A DNA stretch of 64,000 nucleotides from assembly GCF_000975115.1 (NCBI RefSeq), contig NZ_BBRE01000001.1:1145322-1209321 (forward strand), written 5' to 3'. The DNA is from Demequina oxidasica. GTDB taxonomy: Bacteria; Actinomycetota; Actinomycetes; Actinomycetales; Demequinaceae. Within the stretch, counting starts at the first letter, position 1. Every line of letters begins with the position of its first letter. Both the position numbers and the translations under genes were made by a program. Shown here piece by piece: positions 44,194 through 51,774 of this stretch. The notes beneath the pieces are model-generated. The model had not been told where the DNA came from. It searched no databases and saw nothing but the letters and a program-made list of their open reading frames with translations.

Positions 44194-44895
44194 ATGCCAA
44201 GTTTCAACGACGACAACGTTGTTACTCTGACGTGCGACGAGTTCGTGGAGCGCGCTCGGACGCTTCTCGAGAATCCTGGACGCACGATGCTTGGTGTGGT
44301 GGGACCGCCGGGGTCCGGAAAGTCGACGTTGACGACGGCGCTCGGTTCCGCACTAGGAGACCAAGTGGTCGTCGTTCCTATGGACGGATTCCACCTCGCG
44401 AACGAGCGCCTCGTAGAACTGGGACGCCGAGACCGCAAGGGCGCCCCCGACACCTTTGACGTGGCCGGCTACGTCGCCTTGCTCCGCCGTATTAGGGACC
44501 GCGAAGAATTGGTGTACGCCCCCCGATTCGACCGCGAGATCGAGCAGTCTATTGGCAGTGCGCAAGCCGTGGTCGCCGCGACTCCGCTTGTCGTCACTGA
44601 GGGAAATTACCTCCTGTCCGACACGGACGGCTGGCCCGCGGTGCGTGAGCTTCTCGACGAGGTTTGGTACATCGATGTGGAACTTGACGAAGTCCGCCGC
44701 CGACTCGAGGGGCGCCGTGTGGGGCATGGCCATGAGCGCGAGGCGGCCCGGAACTGGGTGGCGACTGTGGATGTGCCCAATGCGCAGACGGTGATCGCCA
44801 CACGAGACGGTGCCGACTTGATCATCCGCGTCACAGGCGCGCCACCCACTGCCACCCAAAGGTCATTGCCCCAACCCGAGGACCTGGACTCATGA
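44194..44895 (+). CDS. P-loop sugar kinase, FrcK/uridine-kinase-like
   Basis: The 233-residue protein has Walker A GPPGSGKST near residue 40 and the motif VPMDGFHLANERL with a later KGAPDTFDV, shared with the fructose-transport-linked kinase FrcK/YggC and pantothenate/uridine kinases. A cytoplasmic sugar kinase is likely. With the FGGY kinase in the same regulon it would give two phosphorylations, consistent with a bisphosphate substrate for the aldolase, though they could serve different sugars. ATG 44194 has GGAGG 5 bases upstream; ATG 44170 lacks one. Confidence 0.82.
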   Translation: MPSFNDDNVVTLTCDEFVERARTLLENPGRTMLGVVGPPGSGKSTLTTALGSALGDQVVVVPMDGFHLANERLVELGRRDRKGAPDTFDVAGYVALLRRIRDREELVYAPRFDREIEQSIGSAQAVVAATPLVVTEGNYLLSDTDGWPAVRELLDEVWYIDVELDEVRRRLEGRRVGHGHEREAARNWVATVDVPNAQTVIATRDGADLIIRVTGAPPTATQRSLPQPEDLDS

Positions 44896-46358
44896 CGATG
44901 CTTAGCGAAAGCACTCTCTCTAGGCTCGCGCCACACGTCAAGGTGCCGGATTACAACCGCGCTGACGTTCGCGTCGGAATCGTACACATCGGCGTCGGGG
45001 CGTTTCATCGTTCGCACGAGGCACTCTATGTTGACATGCTGCTGGCGGACGATCCTCAGTGGGGCATCTGCGGTGTGGGCGTCCGTGGCGCCGACGCGCC
45101 AACTCGCGACGCGCTCGTGCCTCAGGGAGGGCTCTACACGTTGACTACCGTGGACCCGCAGGGCGGCGAGGAGGTGAGGGCGGTGGGGAGCATCGTCCGC
45201 TACCTGCATGCGCCGGATGACACCGAGGCCGTGTTGAAACAGATGTCGGATCCGGCTGTTCGCATTGTGTCGCTCACCATCACCGAAGGTGGGTACGGGA
45301 TTGACGACGCCACAGGCGAGTTCACCCCCGTCGACGACGCCACGCGTGCCGACATGGCCGGTGCGGAGGTGCCTACGAGCGCGTTTGGTCTCATCGCTGA
45401 GGCGCTGCGGAGGCGTCGGCGTAGCGGTCACGCCCCATTCACAGTGTTGTCCTGTGACAACGTGCAGCACAACGGACGCGTGGCGCGGACGGCATTGCTG
45501 GCGGTGGCAGAGGCGATGGACCCCGAACTTGCCATGTGGATCGCAGAGAACGTGGCGTTCCCCAGCTCCATGGTGGACCGGATCACGCCGGGCACCACAG
45601 ATGACGTGCGGCGGGCAGTTGCCCTAGACACCGGCGTCGAGGATCGCTGGCCGGTGCGCGCGGAGTCATTCCTGCAGTGGGTGCTTGAGGACGACTTCCC
45701 CGCAGGGCGGCCGGAGTGGGAGTCGGCAGGTGCGCAACTGGTCAAGGATGTCCAGCCCTACGAGTTGATGAAGCTCCGTCTGCTTAACGCCTCCCACCAG
45801 GTGATGAGTTATCCGGCGCTGCTCGCGGGACTGACGTGGGTCGACGACGCGTGTCACGACGAGCAGATCGTGGCGCTGGTGGAGGGGTGGATGCGAGAGG
45901 CGCGGAACACCCTTGAGCCCGTGCCGGGTGTGGATCTTGATGAGTACTGCACGGACCTGATCGCCCGCTTTGGGTCCGCCGCCGTGCGCGACACGCTCGC
46001 GCGACAAGTGGTGAGCTCGTCGGATCGGATTCCCAAGTTCATCGTGCCAGTGCTCATAGACGGCATTGATCGACCCCCGAACCGGTATGGACTGTTCGCC
46101 CTGGCCTCGTGGGGCGTTTGGATTGCCGATGCGCTGGTCACCGAAGGCGCGTACGTCACCGACGCACGGTTGCCCGAACTGCTCGCGGCAGCAAGACGCG
46201 AGGAGGCTGGCGCCGAATCCGCCATGTTGGACATCGAGGCGATCTTTGGTCAGCTAGGACGGGTGCCTGAGGTGCGCGAGGAGTACTGGCAGTACCGCAC
46301 GGCGATCCGTGAGCAGGGCGTGCGTCCGGCGTTGGCCGCCCTGCTGGCGGTCAGCTGA
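44892..46358 (+). CDS. Mannitol-dehydrogenase-family polyol/hexuronate oxidoreductase
   Basis: The 488-residue enzyme has the N-terminal NAD-binding stretch VGIVHIGVGAFHRSH and the catalytic Lys-Asn-His motif in LMKLRLLNASHQVMS. The family covers mannitol 2-dehydrogenase, D-arabinitol dehydrogenase and fructuronate or tagaturonate reductases. Here oxidation of a hexitol to a ketohexose fits the neighbours. It overlaps the kinase gene by ATGA. Confidence 0.9.
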   Translation: MTMLSESTLSRLAPHVKVPDYNRADVRVGIVHIGVGAFHRSHEALYVDMLLADDPQWGICGVGVRGADAPTRDALVPQGGLYTLTTVDPQGGEEVRAVGSIVRYLHAPDDTEAVLKQMSDPAVRIVSLTITEGGYGIDDATGEFTPVDDATRADMAGAEVPTSAFGLIAEALRRRRRSGHAPFTVLSCDNVQHNGRVARTALLAVAEAMDPELAMWIAENVAFPSSMVDRITPGTTDDVRRAVALDTGVEDRWPVRAESFLQWVLEDDFPAGRPEWESAGAQLVKDVQPYELMKLRLLNASHQVMSYPALLAGLTWVDDACHDEQIVALVEGWMREARNTLEPVPGVDLDEYCTDLIARFGSAAVRDTLARQVVSSSDRIPKFIVPVLIDGIDRPPNRYGLFALASWGVWIADALVTEGAYVTDARLPELLAAARREEAGAESAMLDIEAIFGQLGRVPEVREEYWQYRTAIREQGVRPALAALLAVS

Positions 46359-46414
46359 TGGCACAGCAAGCAAAGAAACTTTCTGAATCAGAGACACAAA
46401 TCAAGGAGTCGACA

Positions 46415-47674
46415 ATGCCCGACAACGAACCGCCCGTCTGGATTGGCGATAAGGCGCACGCTCGCTGGCTCGAGGGTCACGCAGATGGGCTACTGCGGTT
46501 CGGGTCCGCCAGCGCAATCGACGTCGGATTCGGAAACCTGAACGCTGACGGTCGCGTGTCAGATACCCAGACGCTCGGTTACTCGGATCTCTATGTGACG
46601 TGCCGCATGATTCACTCGTTCAGCCTTGGTGCACTCCAGGGAAGGCCAGGTTGCGCGACGCTGGTCGACCACGGGCTGATGGCCCTGCGTCACGGCTTCG
46701 CGGACCCGATCAACGGCGGCTGGTTCTCAAGCATCGACGCTCAAGGACCGGTGGACCGCTCCAAACAGGCCTATAGCCACGCATTCGTCCTACTGGCAAC
46801 GTCGTCGGCGTTCGTTTCCGGCCGCCCAGGTGCGGCAGAGTTGATGCGCGAGGCCATGAGTGTGCACCTGGAACGATTCTGGCGTGAGGACGAGGGCATG
46901 GCACTAGAGGGCTGGGATGAAGCCTGGACTCAGTCGGAGGATTACCGAGGAGTCAACGCCAACATGCATACCGTGGAGGCGTACCTCGCGGTCGCGGACG
47001 CTGTTGATGACCCCGCGTGGCGTTCGCGCGCGCTGACGATCCTCCAGCGCGTGTTTGGGTACGCGGCCGACCAGCACTGGCGCATTCCGGAGCATTTCAC
47101 CGCCACATGGGACGTGTTGCCGCAGTACAACGAGGACCACAAGTCCCACCCCTTCCGCCCGTTCGGGGCGACGGGTGGACATGCGTTCGAGTGGGCGCGG
47201 TTGGCGTTGCATGCTCGCGCCGCCGAGCTCGCCACAGGGGCGGACGAGGATGGCGTCGCCTGGTTGCTCGATGGGGCCCGAGAACTGTTTGATACTGCTG
47301 TCGCCGACAGTTGGTCAGTGGACGGCGCCGAAGGCTTCGTCTACACCGTGGACTTCGACGGAGTGCCAGTGGTTCGCGAACGCATGCACTGGGTGGTCAC
47401 CGAGGCCCTTGGCGCGGCTGCGGCGTTGTGGCTGGCGACGGGTGAGGTTCGCTACGCCCACGTCTACGCGCAGTGGTGGGACCACGCAGAGACTTACTTC
47501 CTCGACGGCTCGGGATCGTGGATCCACGAATTGGGTCCAGATAACTTGCCTTCGAGCACAGTGTGGGATGGCAAGTCAGACATCTATCACGCGTACCAAG
47601 CCGCTCTCATCCCGAGGCTCCCACTAGCGCCTACGTTGGCGAGCGCTGTTCGCAAGGGGCTTCTGGACGCCTGA
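46415..47674 (+). CDS. YihS-like aldose-ketose isomerase (AGE superfamily)
   Basis: The 419-residue protein is an alpha/alpha-barrel enzyme that closely resembles E. coli YihS (sulfoquinovose/mannose isomerase) from end to end: GRPGCATLVDHGL, LEGWDEAW, YRGVNANMHTVEAYL, EHFTATWD, TGGHAFEWARL, VDFDGVPVVRERMHW and WDGKSDIYH. The catalytic His positions are kept. From memory of YihS, Arg55 is kept (TCRMIH), but Trp51 is Tyr, Gln362 is His (WIHEL) and Gln379 is Ser (DGKSD). I recall those Gln residues as contacting the sulfonate, so mannose or another hexose is a likelier substrate than sulfoquinovose. ATG 46415 has AAGGAG 6 bases upstream. Confidence 0.87.
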   Translation: MPDNEPPVWIGDKAHARWLEGHADGLLRFGSASAIDVGFGNLNADGRVSDTQTLGYSDLYVTCRMIHSFSLGALQGRPGCATLVDHGLMALRHGFADPINGGWFSSIDAQGPVDRSKQAYSHAFVLLATSSAFVSGRPGAAELMREAMSVHLERFWREDEGMALEGWDEAWTQSEDYRGVNANMHTVEAYLAVADAVDDPAWRSRALTILQRVFGYAADQHWRIPEHFTATWDVLPQYNEDHKSHPFRPFGATGGHAFEWARLALHARAAELATGADEDGVAWLLDGARELFDTAVADSWSVDGAEGFVYTVDFDGVPVVRERMHWVVTEALGAAAALWLATGEVRYAHVYAQWWDHAETYFLDGSGSWIHELGPDNLPSSTVWDGKSDIYHAYQAALIPRLPLAPTLASAVRKGLLDA

Positions 47675-47742
47675 GCATTTGGCGCCGGTTCCAGCTCACC
47701 CTGAAGTGTCAGATGCCACTGCGGCCTCCCCCTCGCGAAGCG

Positions 47743-48276
47743 CTACCGTGCGGCCATGACGACGGCGCTACTGAACGCGTCGAGATCCTTGGGAGAGCGT
47801 GAGGTCAACAACGTCCATCCCTCGGCGCCGCACTCCTGAAGTTCTACGTCCGCCCAGTGGGCACCCGCGTTCTTGAGGTCGGTGGACAAGGAGGGATACG
47901 AGGTTAAGGTTTTGCCATCAATGATTCCCGCCTCCGCCAAAACCCAAGGAGCGTGGCAGATCGCCGCAATGGTCTTGCCGGCATCGGCGAACGCCTTGAC
48001 CAACGCGACGGCGGCCTTCTCCGTACGGAGGGTGTCCGCGTTGATGGTTCCCCCGGGAATCACCAGCACGTCGAATTCTGCGGGATCGACTCCCTCAAGA
48101 GTCGTATTCGGCTCGATTGATTTGCCAGGATCCTTGTCGCCGACCAGTGTCTCGATGGGGTCAAGGATGGGGGCAGCGATGGTGACCACCACGCCCGCGT
48201 TCTTGAGTGCCTCAAGCGGCTGGGTGAGTTCGTCCTGCTCGACGCCGTAGTTGGTGGAAATAATGAGCGCTGACAT
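47743..48276 (-). CDS. DJ-1/PfpI-family protein
   Basis: The 177-residue protein has the nucleophile elbow AAICHAPW with the conserved Cys, the conserved Glu near the N-terminus (GVEQDE) and ALVIPGG-like VLVIPGGTINAD. Members act as stress-induced deglycases, glyoxalases or chaperones. The ribosome site GGGAG lies inside a hairpin stem (48282-48326), so its translation may be regulated. Confidence 0.88.
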   Translation of the reverse strand: MSALIISTNYGVEQDELTQPLEALKNAGVVVTIAAPILDPIETLVGDKDPGKSIEPNTTLEGVDPAEFDVLVIPGGTINADTLRTEKAAVALVKAFADAGKTIAAICHAPWVLAEAGIIDGKTLTSYPSLSTDLKNAGAHWADVELQECGAEGWTLLTSRSPKDLDAFSSAVVMAAR

Positions 48277-48281
48277 ATTGT

Positions 48282-48326
48282 GCTCCCGTCGTTGGTTCAG
48301 GTGCGTACCTGAACGTCAACGGGAGC
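48282..48326 (-). promoter_or_regulatory. Hairpin covering the DJ-1/PfpI ribosome site
   Basis: GCTCCCGT (48282-48289) pairs with ACGGGAGC (48319-48326), and TTCAGGT with ACCTGAA inside, with a GCGT loop. On the transcript the GGGAG ribosome site of the DJ-1 gene lies in the outer stem, 6 bases from its ATG. Confidence 0.5.
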
Positions 48327-48347
48327 GCGGCGCGACGTATTCCGGTG

Positions 48348-48584
48348 CTAGTGGCCGCCCGCGGCGATATAGATGATCGCCCCCACAATGGCCAACACGA
48401 TGACTGAGAAGCATGCGTAGGCCGCGATGCGGCGGGTCAAGGACACGGTGCCGTCCTCGCGAAATGCGGCCGGGCTGGCGATGGTGCGGACGCCAAGCGC
48501 GAAGAGCGCAGGCACGCCCGCGCCAAACAACAAGCCGACCACGATGATGTTGGCGATTGCGCCCCACTCGATGTACTCCGACAT
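48348..48584 (-). CDS. Small two-pass membrane protein downstream of the phosphate transporter
   Basis: The 78-residue protein has two membrane segments (IIVVGLLFGAGVPALFALGV and AAYACFSVIVLAIVGAIIYIA) joined by a short polar loop. It starts 8 bases after the stop of the Pit gene on the same strand, so the two are probably co-transcribed. No known family is recognised; a modulatory role for the transporter is possible. Confidence 0.75.
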   Translation of the reverse strand: MSEYIEWGAIANIIVVGLLFGAGVPALFALGVRTIASPAAFREDGTVSLTRRIAAYACFSVIVLAIVGAIIYIAAGGH

Positions 48585-48592
48585 GGCCCGCC

Positions 48593-49873
48593 CTAGCCCT
48601 TCTCGCTCTTCTTGTGCTTCCTGTGTTTCTTTTTCTTGTGGTTCTCTCTGCCCTTTTTCTTGCCCTTTTTCCTACGCGGCTTGCTCTTGATGCGCATTAG
48701 TTGGGGGTTGTGTGAGGCGACGGACTGAGCAACAACCGACTCATTGTCGGCCTCAGACTCCCACTCGTCGTTGACGTTTTTGGAGTCCACCTTGGTCCGG
48801 CGTGACCGGAGGTAGATGAACGCCGAGGCGAGGACCAGGAGGCCGAAGATGACGTAGGCGCCGGCGGTGCCGCCGATTCCCTGCTCGATGAGGACGGCGA
48901 ACGCGCCGACAGCGGCGGCGCAGGGGACGGTGATGACCCAGGCGCCGAACATGCGGCCGGCGACGGACCAGCGGACCTTCGCGCCCTTCATGCCCACGCC
49001 AGATCCCATAATCGACCCGGTCGCTACGTGAGTGGTAGACAGCGAGTAGCCGAAGTGGCTGGAGACCAGGATGATTGCGGCGGACGACGTCTCCGCGGCC
49101 ATTCCCTGGCGCGAGGAGAGCTCCACGAGGCCCTTGCCGAGTGTGCGGATGACGCGCCAGCCACCGATGTACGTTCCGAGCGCCATGGCGAGGGCACAGC
49201 TGAGGACCACCCAGAAAGGCACGCCAGAGTCGCTCGGGGCAACACCCGAGGCGATGAGGGCCAGCAGGATGATTCCCATGGACTTTTGCGCGTCGTTGGT
49301 TCCGTGCGCGAGGGACACCAAGGAGGCGGAGCCAATCTGACCCCAGCGGAACATCCGGTCGTTGGTCTTGTCCTTGACGTCGCGGGTGATGCGCACCACG
49401 AGCCACGTTCCGATAGACGCCACTGCGATGGCCACGATGGGGGCAATGAGGGCGGGGATGAGGACCTTGCCGACCAGGCCCGTCCACTGCACGCCTGAGG
49501 TGCCAACGGCCGCGATCACCGCTCCGACGATTCCACCCACAAGGGCGTGCGAGGAGGAGGAGGGAATTCCGAAGAACCAGGTAATCAGGTTCCACAGGAT
49601 TCCGCCGACGAGTCCCGCCAGCACCACTTCTAGTGTGACCACCCCCGAGTCGACGATGCCGGTGGCGATCGTCGCAGCGACGGAGAGGGAGAGGAAGGCG
49701 CCGACAAGGTTCAGGGAAGCAGAAAGCCCCACTGCCGTCTTAGGCTTGAGCGCGCGCGTGGCAATAGAAGTAGCCATGGCGTTGCCGGTGTCATGAAACC
49801 CATTAGTGAAGTCGAAGGCGAGCGCAGTCGCGACGACGAGCACGAGGAGAATCGATACGTTCGCGTAGTCCAT
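48593..49873 (-). CDS. Inorganic phosphate transporter, PiT family
   Basis: The 426-residue protein is a low-affinity phosphate permease with about ten membrane segments. The two PiT signatures are FTNGFHDTGNAMAT near the N-terminus and LAHGTNDAQKSMG in the second half. The last 30 residues are an unusual, strongly basic tail (KPRRKKGKKKG, then HKKKKHRKHKKSEKG) after the last membrane segment. Its 5' side is a 160-base gap with no evident regulatory site. Confidence 0.93.
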   Translation of the reverse strand: MDYANVSILLVLVVATALAFDFTNGFHDTGNAMATSIATRALKPKTAVGLSASLNLVGAFLSLSVAATIATGIVDSGVVTLEVVLAGLVGGILWNLITWFFGIPSSSSHALVGGIVGAVIAAVGTSGVQWTGLVGKVLIPALIAPIVAIAVASIGTWLVVRITRDVKDKTNDRMFRWGQIGSASLVSLAHGTNDAQKSMGIILLALIASGVAPSDSGVPFWVVLSCALAMALGTYIGGWRVIRTLGKGLVELSSRQGMAAETSSAAIILVSSHFGYSLSTTHVATGSIMGSGVGMKGAKVRWSVAGRMFGAWVITVPCAAAVGAFAVLIEQGIGGTAGAYVIFGLLVLASAFIYLRSRRTKVDSKNVNDEWESEADNESVVAQSVASHNPQLMRIKSKPRRKKGKKKGRENHKKKKHRKHKKSEKG

Positions 49874-50033
49874 CGTGCCTTAATCGTAGGGGCATCATCG
49901 GAGCGATTTTGTCCCTCTGACGCGTTCTTTTTGACAAGCTCGGACAGCCACGCACGGGTATGTGCGATTTCTCAGGCAATTCGTGGGTATTGTGCAGGCT
50001 ACCGCCACCGTGGAACCCGCGCGAGGCGAGCGC

Positions 50034-50426
50034 TCAGTCAGAACGGTACCCATCCAAGTCGCCGTCAACGTAGAGCCACTCGTCTCCAAGCTTCTCAAAG
50101 CGACTGTGCTCACGCATCGTCCCGTGGTCCCCGGCGTCGCCCACAAAGTGGGCGGCAAACGTCACGGTGCCCGAGGCATCGGCCGCCTGGCCTTTGGTCG
50201 TGGCCACAATCTCCAGCCCCTGCCAAGTGCCGCCGTCGACGTCGAGGGTGGCGGGGCGGGTGGCAGGGTGCCACGTGCGCAATAGATAGGACTCGTCGCG
50301 GCGCACGTAGGCCGTGTAGCGCGAGCGCATGAGCGCCTCGGCGGTCGGGGCATGTGCCTTGCCTGTCAGAAACGGGCGGCAGCACTCTGGGAACGGCGTG
50401 CCGGAACCACACGGACATTGCGCCAT
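50034..50426 (-). CDS. YchJ/UPF0225-family protein with SEC-C zinc motif
   Basis: The 130-residue protein begins with the metal-binding SEC-C motif CPCGSGTPFPECC and continues with the YchJ middle domain (EALMRSRYTAYVRRDESYLLRTW). The fold is NTF2-like. Function is unknown; homologues are widespread single-copy genes. Confidence 0.9.
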   Translation of the reverse strand: MAQCPCGSGTPFPECCRPFLTGKAHAPTAEALMRSRYTAYVRRDESYLLRTWHPATRPATLDVDGGTWQGLEIVATTKGQAADASGTVTFAAHFVGDAGDHGTMREHSRFEKLGDEWLYVDGDLDGYRSD

Positions 50427-50436
50427 GAGCAGTCAG

Positions 50437-51105
50437 TCACTCCGCCGACGGGGTTGAGGGGGCTGGCGGCTGCGCCGCCTCGTCCCGCACCCAGCGAGAG
50501 CCCTCCTCGCGGAAACCCACCTTCGTCACGTATGCCTCGTCAAGGGCGGGATGGCTCTCGATCTCGAGCCTGGTGAATCCGGCATCGCTTAGTGCGCTGG
50601 AGGAGCGATAGACAAACTCGCCGGGCGCGAAGTCGCGGAAGCGCTCCTTGACCCAGTCCAGTTCGACCAATCCCACGCCGGCGCCCTGATCCGCCACGAC
50701 AACAACTCCCACGGCCTCGTCACCGCGCGTCACGAGGAACGTGGAGCGCTTGGCGGCGCCAACGGGGGCGTGCGCGGAGAAGGCCGGCTGGTGCTTCGCG
50801 ATATCGTCGCCGTGGACAGCGAGCACGTGCTGGAGGAATGCGTCTTCAGGCTCGACGGAGAGGACCTCGTAGACCTCGGCGTCGTCACGTTCGCGGTACA
50901 GGCGTACCAGCCAGTACGCGTCGATGATGGTGATCGCGGCATTCATGAACGCGAAGGGCCAGATGCCGATCACTCCGTTGTAGATGGTGGCGACGAATGC
51001 GCCGGTGAAGTTCATCCACCGAAAGCGCAACACGCGTGCCTGCATGAGCGACCACACGATCAGAATTGATCCGATCCAGCCGATTGCTTCGAGAAGTACG
51101 TCCAT
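50437..51105 (-). CDS. YgjV-like membrane domain fused to a GNAT-like domain
   Basis: The 222-residue protein has three or four membrane segments in its first 80 residues (LLEAIGWIGSILIVWSLM; FNFTGA-like region; FAFMNAAITIIDAYWL), as in YgjV-type membrane proteins. The last 130 residues resemble an acetyltransferase-like domain (FLVTRGDEAVGVVVVAD, LVELDWV). The ATG at 51105 is preferred because earlier in-frame codons have no family character. Function is unknown. Confidence 0.7.
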   Translation of the reverse strand: MDVLLEAIGWIGSILIVWSLMQARVLRFRWMNFTGAFVATIYNGVIGIWPFAFMNAAITIIDAYWLVRLYRERDDAEVYEVLSVEPEDAFLQHVLAVHGDDIAKHQPAFSAHAPVGAAKRSTFLVTRGDEAVGVVVVADQGAGVGLVELDWVKERFRDFAPGEFVYRSSSALSDAGFTRLEIESHPALDEAYVTKVGFREEGSRWVRDEAAQPPAPSTPSAE

Positions 51106-51142
51106 GCTGATCACCCTACGGTGCGCGCCGTAGGCTCGGGGG

Positions 51143-51514
51143 ATGGAACGGACGAGCGTGCGCATCGACGCGTGGGTGTGGGCGGTGCGATTGGCCAAGA
51201 CCCGATCACAGGCGACTACGGCTTGCCGCGCGGGTCACATCCGCCTCAACGGTGAGCGCGCCAAGGCCTCGGCGACCGTGGTGCCCGGCGACCGCATCGA
51301 GGTGCGCGGTGGCGAGTGGCCTCGCGTTGTCGAGGTAACGAGGTTGCTGGCCAAACGTGTGGGCGCGCCTGTTGCGGCCACGGCCTACATCGATCACAGC
51401 CCCAAGCCCCCTCCGCGCGAGCATGTGGCGCTCGCGGGCAAGCGAGATCGCGGGGCTGGCCGGCCTACCAAACGTGAGCGCCGGCAGATCGACAAGCTCA
51501 GGGGTCGCTCCTAG
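51143..51514 (+). CDS. S4-domain RNA-binding protein, Hsp15-like
   Basis: The 123-residue protein is a small S4-domain protein: RIDAWVWAVRLAKTRSQATTACRAG is followed by VRLNGERAK-like IRLNGERAK and a Lys/Arg-rich C-terminus. Hsp15 proteins bind stalled 50S subunits carrying nascent tRNA. The ATG at 51143 starts the family sequence. It stands divergent from the YgjV-like gene. Confidence 0.85.
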   Translation: MERTSVRIDAWVWAVRLAKTRSQATTACRAGHIRLNGERAKASATVVPGDRIEVRGGEWPRVVEVTRLLAKRVGAPVAATAYIDHSPKPPPREHVALAGKRDRGAGRPTKRERRQIDKLRGRS

Positions 51515-51774
51515 TCGCCGCTCGCTCTGCCGATTGCCCTCCGCCCCTATTGGTCCGAATTCGCACGCCTTGGGCGCTCTCAGACTCCTATTGGTCCGAT
51601 AGTGACCAGTCGGCTGGCGAGGCGGACGCTTTGACTCGCGACCTGTCGAAGCCCTCAGCACATTGGGCGAAGCCCCAGGCGTGACAAAAACAACCAACAG
51701 GATGCCGAGCCGCTCCAGAACGTGCGAAATCGGACCAATACAGACCGGGTGGAGATCTGGTACTCGGAGAGTGG
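51515..51774. repeat. Intergenic region with three TATTGGTCCGA elements
   Basis: CCTATTGGTCCGA occurs at 51546-51558 and 51587-51599, and TCGGACCAATA, the inverted core, at 51730-51740. No gene is visible in this 260-base gap between two convergent genes. Confidence 0.6.

Noticed and set aside
46415-47674. Calling the 35-47 kb locus a sulfoquinovose (sulfo-EMP) pathway
   Set aside because: The YihS- and YihT-like genes suggested it, but the expected sulfofructose kinase, sulfolactaldehyde reductase, sulfoquinovosidase and exporter are missing and the isomerase pocket residues differ. I kept it only as an alternative.
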